Both the position numbers and the translations under genes were made by a program. A stretch of DNA of 64,000 nt from Pandoraea capi (lineage in GTDB: Bacteria; Pseudomonadota; Gammaproteobacteria; Burkholderiales; Burkholderiaceae). Each line of letters begins with the position of its first letter. Within the stretch, counting starts at the first letter, position 1. A model generated the notes under the pieces. It was given only the letters and a program-made list of their open reading frames with translations, did not search any database and had not been told where the DNA came from. Shown piece by piece: positions 13,185 to 21,259 of the stretch. The stretch spans positions 124,001-188,000 of the forward strand of contig NZ_CABPRV010000011.1 in the NCBI RefSeq assembly GCF_902459735.1, in the 5' to 3' direction.

Positions 13185-14081
13185 TTACTTCGCGGCGCTC
13201 ACCATGTAGTCGACGGCAGCCTTGACGTCGTCATCCGACGCACCTGCCGCGCCGCCCTTGGGCGGCATGGCGTTCAGGCCCTTGATGGCCGCATTGTGCA
13301 GCGTCTCGATACCGGTGGCGATACGCGGCGCCCAGGCGGCCTTGTCGCCGAACTTCGGCGCGTTCATCACGCCACTGGCGTGGCAGGCCATACAGACGGT
13401 GTCGTAGAGCTTCTTGCCGGCGTCGAGATTGCCGCCGGCGCTGGCCGCGGCGGGCGCCGCAGTCTTGAGCGACGCCATCGCGGCGGCGGCCGCAGCCGCA
13501 CTACCGGCGTCCGCCCCCGAAGCTGCGGCCGGCGCCCCCGAGGCGGGCGCGGCAGCGCCGGGCGCCGGTTGGGCCGGCTGCGCCGGTTCCGGCAGCTTGC
13601 CGCCCGAGGCGTTCGCCATATAGACGATGGCGCGGCCGATCTCGTAGTCCGTCACGTCGTCCGGGCTGGTGCCCCCGCGCGCGGGCATGGCGCCTTTGCC
13701 GGCCAGCGCGATCTTGAGCATTTCGTCGTAACCGGGCTTGATGCGAGGCGCCCAGTCTTCGGTGGAGCCGACTTTGGGCGCGCCTGCGGCCCCGGAGGCA
13801 TGGCAGGCCGCGCAAACCGCTTTATAGAGTTGTTCCCCGGTCTGGTAGACGCGCGGTGCGTTGGCATCCTTGATCTCGACGTGGGCCACGGGCGCGATGC
13901 GCTCGGCGATGGCTTTTTCGGTCATGGCGGAACTGCCGGCACCGGTCAGGGCGTTGTTGCCCACGTAATTGACCAGCAAGACGATGATGACGATGGGAAC
14001 GAGAAAACCGGCAATGATGGCGGCGATGAGCTGCTTGGGTGTTTTGATCAGGGACTCGTGCTCGTTATGTGCTTCACTCAT
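13185..14081 (-). CDS. Membrane-anchored dihaem cytochrome c (c5-like)
   Basis: The 298-residue protein has an N-terminal membrane anchor (about 18-40, rich in I/V/L) and two cytochrome c domains facing the periplasm. The haem sites are CAACH (90-94) and CMACH (230-234), with likely axial methionines Met132 (GKGAMPARGG) and Met272 (GLNAMPPKGG). The two domains are near-duplicates (ACHASG...APK...W/APRI...) joined by a Pro/Ala-rich linker (about 165-215), so a duplication is visible. The likely role is electron transfer to a terminal oxidase. I chose the ATG at 14081 (MSEAHNEH), behind GAGAGAT; a longer start at 14123 is possible. Confidence 0.9.
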   Translation of the reverse strand: MSEAHNEHESLIKTPKQLIAAIIAGFLVPIVIIVLLVNYVGNNALTGAGSSAMTEKAIAERIAPVAHVEIKDANAPRVYQTGEQLYKAVCAACHASGAAGAPKVGSTEDWAPRIKPGYDEMLKIALAGKGAMPARGGTSPDDVTDYEIGRAIVYMANASGGKLPEPAQPAQPAPGAAAPASGAPAAASGADAGSAAAAAAAMASLKTAAPAAASAGGNLDAGKKLYDTVCMACHASGVMNAPKFGDKAAWAPRIATGIETLHNAAIKGLNAMPPKGGAAGASDDDVKAAVDYMVSAAK

Positions 14082-14473
14082 GCGGGATCTCTCAATAGTT
14101 TTTGTGGAAACCGAGTGCATCACACCGGATAGCTCGCATGGGAAGCTGGCACCATCCAGTCAAAATAACGAACCATTGTAGCAACAAACCCTCGGCCGAT
14201 GACATGCCAAGGCGGTGCGCAGACGCCGCAAAAGTCCCGTATTTTCCCTAACTTACGCGAAAGCCAAAGCGGTGTTCCGCGTGCTTTCTGCGCAAAATGC
14301 GGCCGCGTTGCATGCACAGCAAAACCGCGCCCGATGGGCTTCCGATAGAGAATTGCCGCATTGTGGGGCATGGGAATGCACGGGGCATGGACGTCACGCG
14401 GCAAAACCGCTATGCTTCTACCTCTTTGCCTGCCGGTACGCGCGCTCGCGCATTCCCATCGGTGGTCAGCTTA
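14082..14473. other. Intergenic region between cytochrome c gene and tRNA-Arg
   Basis: I see no credible gene. It must hold the divergent promoters of the cytochrome gene and the tRNA. A TATGCT hexamer near 14411 could be the tRNA -10 box, but no good -35 is spaced correctly from it. Confidence 0.4.
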
Positions 14474-14549
14474 GCGCCCGTAGCTCAGGGGATAGAGTAT
14501 CGGCCTCCGAAGCCGAGGGTCACTGGTTCGATTCCAGTCGGGCGCGCCA
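14474..14549 (+). tRNA. tRNA-Arg (anticodon CCG)
   Basis: Acceptor arms GCGCCCG and CGGGCGC pair, then the discriminator G and an encoded CCA. The D arm (TAGCTCAGGGGATAGAGTA), the anticodon loop CTCCGAA with CCG, and the T arm GGTTCGATTCC are all canonical. The length is 76 nt. The 3' end of tRNA-Arg genes is a common integration site, and the sequence just behind this one is unusual. Confidence 0.97.
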
Positions 14550-14909
14550 ATCTGCATCGTACGTTCCCCTCACCGGTTCCGCCCCAACCTTGTCGGCCAT
14601 TGGGCGAATCTCGAAGGCTGTCGACGCCCGTGCGTGCCACGATCTGGCATCCGGTCGATGGCCCGGGGGACGATCCCGATCGTCACGATGCTTCGACGAC
14701 AACGCGTAGCGCGCCATCCGCTCCCGACCAATGTGGCGCATGGATATTCGTTCGAACCTCCCGATTTTCTCCCAGAGCTTCTTACCCACACCGGCCGACG
14801 GCTGGGTCTCACAACCCGTTGCGCCCGCTGCCCGGCCCCGCCTCCCAGGAAAGCCCGTTCGCCAGCACCGGGTCTCATGTCGCCTTCGTCCGGCCTAAGC
14901 CCGTACCTG
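14550..14909. other. Non-coding stretch directly behind tRNA-Arg
   Basis: No supported gene, no tRNA 3'-end duplication and no integrase remnant that I can see. Frames are open in several registers but have no start signal or recognisable protein. It runs into the HTH-like repeat tract. Confidence 0.4.
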
Positions 14910-15766
14910 ATGTCGCCCCATCTCGGGATCGACGGCATCGCCCGCACGGTTGGAATGCGCGCACGCGACGCCAGATTCCCTGAGCTCGCAGTGCAAGACC
15001 TGGCCGCCGTCTCCGGCGCCAACCCGGCGAATGTGAACCGACATGCACTCCGACAGGCGCGTGGACTGACGGTCAACAGGGCAGCGATCAGGCATTGAAC
15101 GCGGGGCTTCGACAAGCGTCGCCGTCCGGCCCTTTCGCGGAGCCACCGGCGTCGCCTGTCGGTCGATATGCCGGCCGACATGACTGGGAGAGCAACATTC
15201 GATACGCGATGCGTCTGTATCTGACATGTCCAACGTTGACGCGAACAGAGATTGAAACGCTATCCGGCGCGACGCAAGCGCAAATGGATCGTCATCCGGT
15301 GTTTCACAAAGCGCACAGATGCACGCCAATCGGATCAAAGCGAACTACGCCGATCTGACCTGTGAAGAACTCGCCTATCTGGTCGGTTGCAGTACCTACT
15401 CGTTGAAATATCGCTTTCCCGACGTTGTCTCGCGGGGCGAGCCGGTATCGATCACGGCCCTCCCCGCAAAAAGGGAGGGTGAGAGCTATCGTGACCATGC
15501 GTTTCGAATTTTGCGGGTCCGATCCCCACATCCGATTCGCTGCACTCGCCAGGCTCGTCGGGACAAACGAGTCGAATCTCCGGGTCGACCCGAGATACTT
15601 CACCCTCACCCCCGCATTGCAAAACGTTCTCATGGCAACGCCACGACAACCGGACGAGACGAGATCCGATCACGCACGCCAACTGCATCGCCTGCATCCG
15701 ACGCTCACGCCCACGCAGATCGCGAAGATCACCCGACTGGACGTCAGTAACGTGTGCAACATCATC
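14910..15766 (+). pseudogene. Broken gene or gene array with at least five tandem HTH-like units in three frames
   Basis: Five 23-residue segments align without gaps. They start at 14976 (FPELAVQDLAAVSG...), 15227 (CPTLTRTEIETLSG...), 15346 (YADLTCEELAYLVG...), 15521 (DPHIRFAALARLVG...) and 15695 (HPTLTPTQIAKITR...). A weaker sixth starts at 14913 (SPHLGIDGIARTVG). The shared pattern is P-x-[LI]-T-x3-[LI]-A-x-[LI]-x-G, then x4-N-[VL], typical of a helix-turn-helix. Units 4 to 6 are also preceded by a similar helix (HANRIKANY, DHAFRILRV, DHARQLHRL) and start 174-175 bases apart. The frame changes between units 2/3, 3/4 and inside unit 5 (at a CCCC run near 15524), so an intact protein is not encoded as the sequence stands. 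I see no clear start or ribosome site. It may be a decayed island gene. The family is unknown to me. Confidence 0.45.
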
Positions 15767-15926
15767 AAACGCGCAGGTGCCCCGCATGGGCGCAGGAGGC
15801 GAAGACGTCCCGAACGGGTCATGCCGACCTTGCACGGCAACACGCCAGCGCCATCGCCTGTCCGGCACATTCACGCGTCGTCGCTCACGGGTAGCGCCAA
15901 CGCGCATACCGAATACGCCACGCCCG

Positions 15927-16460
15927 TCAGAACACCACCAACCGATCCACAAGCTGCGCCATGCGCGAGTTCGACGCCGACCACGACTCCACCGTCGACG
16001 AGCGCCCATCGAAATACACCGTGTTGATGACGGAGCCGTTCTGGCTGAGGGTGAGCGTCGCGTAGGCCAGGTATTCGCTGGGCGCGTTGCCCCACAAGGA
16101 ATTGCGCCACGCGCGACGCACGTTGTAATTGAGCACGACGCAGCCCGTGGGCCATGTGCCCGGACTGTAGATCGTGCTCACGATGCCGTATGCCCTCAGC
16201 CGCCCCTGAATCGCCGGCAACAGATCAGAGATGCCGTCCGACGGCAATTCGATGCACATGTTGTGCGAGAGCAATTCCGGCGCGGCCGCCTGCGTCGGCG
16301 GGGAGATCGACGGCAACTGGTCCGAGAGCACCACGCCCGTCGAGACCATCGTGGCGGCCACCTGTGCGGCGATTACCGGGGCCGGGGTGGCAAAAAGGCA
16401 GCCGCCCAGGGTCACGCTGGCCACAGCCGCCAGCGCCAGCACCATCGCGAGGCGCTTCAT
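15927..16460 (-). CDS. Outer-membrane-type lipoprotein, unknown function, paired with FlgH-like gene
   Basis: A 177-residue lipoprotein precursor: MKR, a hydrophobic core and the lipobox LGGC with Cys21 as the lipidated residue. The mature part contains a stretch of the form TWPTGCVVLNYNVRRAW followed by YLAYATLTLSQNG, a beta-rich pattern that reminds me of small LptE-like or Sbal_3080-type lipoproteins, but I would not assign a family. Its ATG overlaps the stop of the upstream FlgH-like gene (TGATG), so the two are translationally coupled and probably work together. A plus-strand frame from the HTH-like tract runs into its 3' end but is unlikely to be translated. Confidence 0.75.
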   Translation of the reverse strand: MKRLAMVLALAAVASVTLGGCLFATPAPVIAAQVAATMVSTGVVLSDQLPSISPPTQAAAPELLSHNMCIELPSDGISDLLPAIQGRLRAYGIVSTIYSPGTWPTGCVVLNYNVRRAWRNSLWGNAPSEYLAYATLTLSQNGSVINTVYFDGRSSTVESWSASNSRMAQLVDRLVVF

Positions 16461-17224
16461 CAGAATGGCGAAACGTCGAGCAGAATCGATTGCAACCAGC
16501 CGCCGTTGCTGCCATCGGCAGTCTGACCGGCATCCACGCGCGCCACTTTGGCCTGCCCGACCTTGCTCGACGCCACCACGTTGGCCGGCGAGATGTCGAA
16601 CTTGTTGACTACCCCGGTGAAGCGGAACGTCTCCATGTTGCGGCCCTGCATGACCTGCTTTTCTCCACCGACGACGTAGGCCCCGTTAGGCAGCACCTCC
16701 ACGATCGCCACGGCAATCGTGCCGGTCAGCGCTGAACTCGACGTATTCGTGCCGTTGCCCTTGAAGCTGCTGGCCTGCTGGCCGATGTTGAACCAGCGCT
16801 CGAGCACCGAGTCGGCGCCGTCGGCCTTGGCGCTCTTGGCCGTCGCGCTCGCGCTTCGCGAGGTATCGCTCTGCGATTTGCTGCTGCCGGTCGAGTTCTC
16901 CGACACCGCAATCGTCAGCAGATCGCCGACACGATGGGCCACGGGCGTCTCGAACCAGTTCGTCGCCGTGGTCGGCTGGTAGATCGAGCCGGCCGTCTGG
17001 ACGTTGGCCACACGCGGCATTGGCATGACGGCCATCGGCGTGGCCGTGACCTGCGTGCTGGCGCATCCCGAGAGGACGGCACTCGCGCCAAGGAGGCTCG
17101 CGATGGCCACGCACGTCGCCTGCCGCGCTCGCGCGCGGGTCACCCCGGTCATGACAGGGACGAGAACGGCACGCAGGCGCACGACACCCGCGAGCGGGCG
17201 CGCAAGGATCGACGGTTTCGACAT
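16460..17224 (-). CDS. FlgH-like (L-ring family) lipoprotein, second copy outside the flg operon
   Basis: The product belongs to the flagellar L-ring family. The segments VGDLLTIAVSENSTGSSKSQ, VLPNGAYVVGGEKQVM and FRFTGVVNKFDISPANVV, and the ending GGWLQSILLDVSPF, parallel the flg-operon FlgH of this window (55972-56697; [64 protein letters not shown]). The lipobox is VLSGC. The ATG at 17224 puts it at residue 54; the in-frame ATG at 17152 would give a more normal 30-residue signal peptide, and neither has a strong ribosome site. It has diverged substantially from FlgH, so it may form a ring for another envelope machine. It is divergent from baeSR, with about 350 bases between. Confidence 0.8.
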   Translation of the reverse strand: MSKPSILARPLAGVVRLRAVLVPVMTGVTRARARQATCVAIASLLGASAVLSGCASTQVTATPMAVMPMPRVANVQTAGSIYQPTTATNWFETPVAHRVGDLLTIAVSENSTGSSKSQSDTSRSASATAKSAKADGADSVLERWFNIGQQASSFKGNGTNTSSSALTGTIAVAIVEVLPNGAYVVGGEKQVMQGRNMETFRFTGVVNKFDISPANVVASSKVGQAKVARVDAGQTADGSNGGWLQSILLDVSPF

Positions 17225-17572
17225 GGTGAGGCGCCCCCGCGCCGGTCCCGGATGCCGTATCCGGATGTCTTTCGAAAGAGATGAACGATGAGCGGCCCGA
17301 CGCACAGCGGCACGAAGCGTCGGAGGAGAACGGCTCGGCGGCCAGTCTCGTGATGGATAGTAAGAACCGGGCGTGCAGCCACTGCGCACAAATAGAGGAA
17401 AATTTGTGGAGGCCCGACGCGCCGGGCTCCGAAGCTGAGAGAATGGCGCGCCGACCTTGGCAGGGGCGTCCGCGCCCGCCAGATCAGCCCCGTTTCCCCT
17501 GTCGTTACCCGCGCGTCCGGCCCGGCTGTCCGGCGTTGCACTTAGCGAGACTTAACGAGACTCACCGAACGC

Positions 17573-18685
17573 ATGAACTCAGGCATCACCCGCAAGCTGT
17601 TCCTCGCGATCTTCGCGACGGGCCTGGTCACGATGGCGGCCACGACGGTCGTCGTGCGCGCCGCCATGACCGGCCACGGCTGGCTGCGCGGCGACAACCT
17701 GATGTACCTGACGATTCTCGGCATCGCACTGCTCGGCGCCATTGCGTTGCGGGTGGCGCAACGTCTGCTCGTGCCCGTCACACCGTTACTGGAAGCCACC
17801 CACCGCATGGCGATGGGCGATTACAGCGTGCGCGCGCCCACGGCCGGCGCAGACGAACTCGCCCGGCTGGCCGTCGACCTGAACCGTCTGGCCGACACGC
17901 TCGCGCGCAACGATCAGGTGCGCCGCAACCTGCTCGCCGACATCTCCCACGAACTGCGCACACCGCTCTCGATTCTGCGCGGCGAGATCGAAGCGATGGA
18001 AGATGGCGTGCGCCCGCTCACGCAGGACGCCCTGGCGTCGCTACGCGTCGAAATTTCGCAACTGTCCAAGCTGATCGACGATCTCTACGAACTCTCGCTC
18101 TCGGACGTGGGCGCACTGACCTACGAGTTCGCGCCGGTGGATATGACCGAGCGCGTGGCGACGTCGGTGGCCGCCTTCCGCGACTGGTTCGAGGCCAAGG
18201 GCATCGGGCTGAACGTGCACCTGCCCGACGACACGCTTTTCGTGGACGGTGATCTGCACCGTCTCACGCAACTCATCGGCAACCTGTTTGAGAATTCGTT
18301 GCGCTATACCGACGGCGGTGGCGCGGTGCGTGTCTATTTGTCGTCGACACAGGCACAGTTACGGCTGGAGATCGAAGACTCCGCGCCCGGCGTGCCCGAC
18401 GATGCGCTGCCCCGTCTGTTCGAGCGGCTGTTCCGCGTGGAAGCGTCGCGCAGCCGGCGCAGCGGCGGCGCCGGTCTGGGGCTGGCGCTGTGCAAGCACA
18501 TCGTCGAAGCGCACGGCGGCCAGATCGTCGCGCGGCACTCGCCCCTGGGGGGACTGGCGCTGTCGATCACGTTGCCGCGTCATCACGACGCGGCCATCCC
18601 TACCCCTTCATCGACCTGCGCACTGAGCGCGGTCTCGAGCTGTTTCAGTACCCAAGCCCTGACGACCCTGACGGCTTTGAGTTAA
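17573..18685 (+). CDS. baeS: Sensor histidine kinase, BaeS-type with minimal periplasmic part
   Basis: A 370-residue inner-membrane kinase. Two membrane spans (about 9-31 and 43-65) are separated by only about 11 residues, then HAMP (about 61-113), HisKA with phospho-acceptor His126 in ADISHELRTPLS, and HATPase with N box (GNLFENSLRYT), G1 (DSAPGVPDD) and G2 (GGAGLGLAL). BaeS of enterics is about 460 residues with a large periplasmic domain, so this one either senses within the membrane or relies on a partner. The BaeS name comes mainly from the strongly BaeR-like regulator that follows 21 bases later. The upstream region has an imperfect 10-base direct repeat (CTTAGCGAGA / CTTAACGAGA, 17541-17560). 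Confidence 0.85.
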   Translation: MNSGITRKLFLAIFATGLVTMAATTVVVRAAMTGHGWLRGDNLMYLTILGIALLGAIALRVAQRLLVPVTPLLEATHRMAMGDYSVRAPTAGADELARLAVDLNRLADTLARNDQVRRNLLADISHELRTPLSILRGEIEAMEDGVRPLTQDALASLRVEISQLSKLIDDLYELSLSDVGALTYEFAPVDMTERVATSVAAFRDWFEAKGIGLNVHLPDDTLFVDGDLHRLTQLIGNLFENSLRYTDGGGAVRVYLSSTQAQLRLEIEDSAPGVPDDALPRLFERLFRVEASRSRRSGGAGLGLALCKHIVEAHGGQIVARHSPLGGLALSITLPRHHDAAIPTPSSTCALSAVSSCFSTQALTTLTALS

Positions 18686-18706
18686 GCCTGCCCTCCATCG
18701 ATCCCT

Positions 18707-19639
18707 ATGCAGAGCCTTACGCACACGCAGCCCGTTACGTCCCCGGTGGTCGCATCCGGGCCGGTATCCCTGTCGTCGACGGCGTCGCCCGTCGCCGCCC
18801 CCATGACGTCGATCACGTCGATGGCGTCAGCGCCGCCCGCGACGGCACTGGCCGACAGCGCGCCGATCCTGATCGTCGAAGACGAGCCGAAGCTCGCCGC
18901 GCTGCTCGCCGAGTACCTGCGCGTGGCAGGCATGCCCTGCCGCATTCTCACGGACGGACGCGACGTGCTGCCCACGGTGCGCGTGACGCAGCCGCGCCTT
19001 GTGCTGCTCGATCTGATGCTGCCGGGTATGGATGGCCTCGAAGTGTGCCGCGCCGTGCGCGAAATCTCCGAAGTGCCGATCGTGATGCTGACCGCACGCG
19101 CTGCGGAGACGGATCGTCTGCTGGGTCTGGAACTGGGTGCCGACGATTACATCTGCAAGCCGTTCAGCCCGCGCGAGGTGGTCGCGCGCGTCAAGGCCAT
19201 TCTGCGGCGCGTTCGGGGCGCCGCCGCGCCGGTGGCCACGACCGCCAACACCGCAGCGACCCCGCAAACACCCGCGCTGGTCATTGACGCCGTGCGTCAC
19301 CACGCGAAACTCGACGGTCACGAATTGCCGCTCACGCCGGTCGAACTGCGCCTGCTCGCCACGCTGGCCAGCCATCCCGACAAGACCTTCCCGCGCGCGC
19401 ATCTGCTCGACCGGATGTACGACGATCACCGCGTGGTCGCGGATCGCACCGTCGACAGCCACATCAAGAATCTGCGGCGCAAGTTGCAGGCGATCCGGCC
19501 GGACGAGGAAATCGTGCGCTCGATCTACGGCGTGGGCTACCGGCTGGAGTTGCGCACGGATCGTCCGGGCACGGCGATGCCGGCCACGCGGCAAGTCGTC
19601 GCGGCTATCGACAATCCGGCTGCGGCGATGCCAGAATAG
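18707..19639 (+). CDS. baeR: BaeR-type OmpR-family response regulator
   Basis: REC domain from about residue 53 (ILIVEDEPKL), phospho-acceptor Asp102 in LLDLMLPGMDG, the GADDYICKPFSPREVVARVK segment that closely matches BaeR, and a C-terminal winged helix (LTPVELRLL ... RTVDSHIKNLRRKL ... SIYGVGYRLE). In enterics BaeSR controls efflux pumps and envelope-stress genes. Here a divergent FlgH-like/lipoprotein operon is the nearest candidate target. At 310 residues it carries a Ser/Thr/Ala-rich N-terminal extension of about 50 residues and a 30-residue tail. The true start may instead be an internal ATG at 18803 or 18821; no ribosome site decides this. Confidence 0.9.
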   Translation: MQSLTHTQPVTSPVVASGPVSLSSTASPVAAPMTSITSMASAPPATALADSAPILIVEDEPKLAALLAEYLRVAGMPCRILTDGRDVLPTVRVTQPRLVLLDLMLPGMDGLEVCRAVREISEVPIVMLTARAAETDRLLGLELGADDYICKPFSPREVVARVKAILRRVRGAAAPVATTANTAATPQTPALVIDAVRHHAKLDGHELPLTPVELRLLATLASHPDKTFPRAHLLDRMYDDHRVVADRTVDSHIKNLRRKLQAIRPDEEIVRSIYGVGYRLELRTDRPGTAMPATRQVVAAIDNPAAAMPE

Positions 19640-19681
19640 GCGCACCCGCGCCATCGCGGGGATCCATTGAGGAGAATGTCG

Positions 19682-20107
19682 ATGCCACGCTGCACCGCCA
19701 CGCTACCCCCGATGTTCCCGATGTCCCCGAGCCGCATCACGCGGCTCACGCACTTCCGATCTCTGCTCAACGCCACCGTCGCAAGCGCGCTACTCGGCGC
19801 CAGCGGCTTCGCCATGGCGCAAACCCCGGTGTGCTTCGACAGCGTCGGTCGCGCCCTTCCTACCGAACAATGCTCGCAAGCCGCCCGCGATCAGGCCGCC
19901 GCACAACAGGCGACCGCCAGCGCGGCGGAGCCCTCGAAGCGCGAGCATTGCAAGGCGCTCGCCGACAAGATCGCCAGCACACCTGACAAACCGGTTTACA
20001 AGCGCGATCAACGTGTCGATTCGCCCGCGGGCAATCGCGTCGACATTCCTACACGCACGAACCCGCGCAAAGCGCTCAAAGAGCAATACATGCGCGAGTG
20101 CACGTAG
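19682..20107 (+). CDS. Small secreted protein, unknown function
   Basis: A 141-residue product behind a GAGGAG site (19668-19674). The N-terminus is long and contains a hydrophobic segment (NATVASALLGASGFAMA) with probable signal-peptidase cleavage after AMA, giving QTPVCFDSVGRALP. The mature part is polar with three cysteines (CFD, QCSQ, HCKAL) and one near the end (RECT), which could form disulfides in the periplasm. I do not recognise a domain. It follows baeR by 42 bases and may be in the same operon. Confidence 0.65.
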   Translation: MPRCTATLPPMFPMSPSRITRLTHFRSLLNATVASALLGASGFAMAQTPVCFDSVGRALPTEQCSQAARDQAAAQQATASAAEPSKREHCKALADKIASTPDKPVYKRDQRVDSPAGNRVDIPTRTNPRKALKEQYMRECT

Positions 20108-20169
20108 GCGGATGCCTACAATTTGACGAAAGATAGCGGCAAGTTAACGAAATTTATCTCGCTATTTTC

Positions 20170-20197
20170 TTGACAATGCCGATAGAGACCGCATAAT
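20170..20197 (+). promoter_or_regulatory. Sigma-70-type promoter, long leader to SYLF gene
   Basis: TTGACA (20170-20175), 16-base spacer, CATAAT (20192-20197). The -35 is perfect and the -10 differs by one base. The next gene starts at 20535, so the transcript would have a leader of roughly 330 bases with no gene visible in it. Confidence 0.6.
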
Positions 20198-20534
20198 CGA
20201 CGTCACGCCGATGCGAAGTCGTCCGCGCTCGCGACCCCGCGAAATCGCGAAGTGAGCGACACGCTACGCCCTCTGGCCGGTCGATCAGGAAGCCGTCGCC
20301 GATGTCACAACATCGACATCGCGCGTTGCCACCCGCAATCACCGGCATCCATCGGATGCCGAACGACCGTCCTTAGCATTCGCTTCATGGTCCGCTTCAT
20401 TGTCCGTTTAGCTGCCGCTGGTCCCCGCCTCCTCAGAGGCGATCTCATCGGCCTGACGTTTTATCCGCATCCACACCGTTCGCCGTATGGCAGCAATATC
20501 GCTGCACTCGGCACACGCTTTCCGGAGGGAGAAA

Positions 20535-21137
20535 ATGCAAAAACGCGAATTCCTGATGAAAACTTCCGTCGCTGTTGCCGCTGCCGCCTTCGCGCTGGCC
20601 GGTTGCACGACGACGACCCCGTCGCAAGCCGACAAGAGCGACAACTCGGCAAGCGCCAATGTCAACAAGCGTCGTGAGATCGACGCCGCCGTGAATGGGG
20701 CGCTCGACAAGATGTATGCGTCCGTAAAGGGCTCGCGCGAACTGGTCAGCAAGGCGCGCGGCGTGCTCGTGTTCCCGTCGGTGCTGCAAGCCGGCTTCGT
20801 GGTGGGAGGCGAGTACGGCGAAGGCGCGCTGCGCGTTGGCGGCGCCACGCAGGGCTACTACAACACCGTGACCGCATCGTTCGGTTTGCAGATCGGCGCT
20901 CAGTCGAAGGCCGTGATCTTCCTGTTCATGACGCAGGATGCGCTCGACAAATTCCGGCGCACGGATGGCTGGACGGCCGGGGCCGACGCTTCGGTCGCCG
21001 TGGTCAAGATCGGTGCGAACGGCGCTGTCGACCTGAATACCGCGACCTCGCCGGTGGAAGTGATCGTGATGACCAACGCCGGCCTGATGGCCAACCTGAA
21101 TATCGAAGGCACGAAGGTCACGAAGCTCAAGATCTGA
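20535..21137 (+). CDS. SYLF (Ysc84-type) lipid-binding domain lipoprotein
   Basis: A 200-residue lipoprotein: MQKREF, a hydrophobic core and ALAGC with Cys24 as the lipidation site. The mature part has the SYLF/YSC84 architecture: SRELVSKARGVLVFPSVLQAGFVVGGEYGEGALRV-type region, YYNTVTASFGLQIGAQSKAVIFLFM and DASVAVVKIGANG. Bacterial members are periplasmic lipid-associated proteins of unclear role. The start at 20535 has a strong GGAGGGAG site; an upstream in-frame start at 20487 adds non-signal-like residues. A strong terminator follows. Confidence 0.88.
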   Translation: MQKREFLMKTSVAVAAAAFALAGCTTTTPSQADKSDNSASANVNKRREIDAAVNGALDKMYASVKGSRELVSKARGVLVFPSVLQAGFVVGGEYGEGALRVGGATQGYYNTVTASFGLQIGAQSKAVIFLFMTQDALDKFRRTDGWTAGADASVAVVKIGANGAVDLNTATSPVEVIVMTNAGLMANLNIEGTKVTKLKI

Positions 21138-21170
21138 CGCCCGCGCAGTACCGTCGTCTCCAAAGGACAA

Positions 21171-21208
21171 GCGGCGCCTCCCTCAACAGGAGGCGCCGCT
21201 TTGCTTTT
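21171..21208 (+). terminator. Rho-independent terminator after SYLF gene
   Basis: GCGGCGCCTCC / GGAGGCGCCGC perfect 11-bp stem with a 7-nt loop (CTCAACA), then TTTGCTTTT. It also stands between this gene and the convergent ABC operon. Confidence 0.9.
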
Positions 21209-21259
21209 GCCGCAACAGGAGCCGACGCAATGCCTCGGCCATCCCGTTCACGCCGATCG

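Noticed and set aside
14520-15930. Duplicated tRNA-Arg 3' end as an attachment site
   Set aside because: I could not find a second copy of the T-arm/acceptor sequence within the window, so no island border can be drawn.
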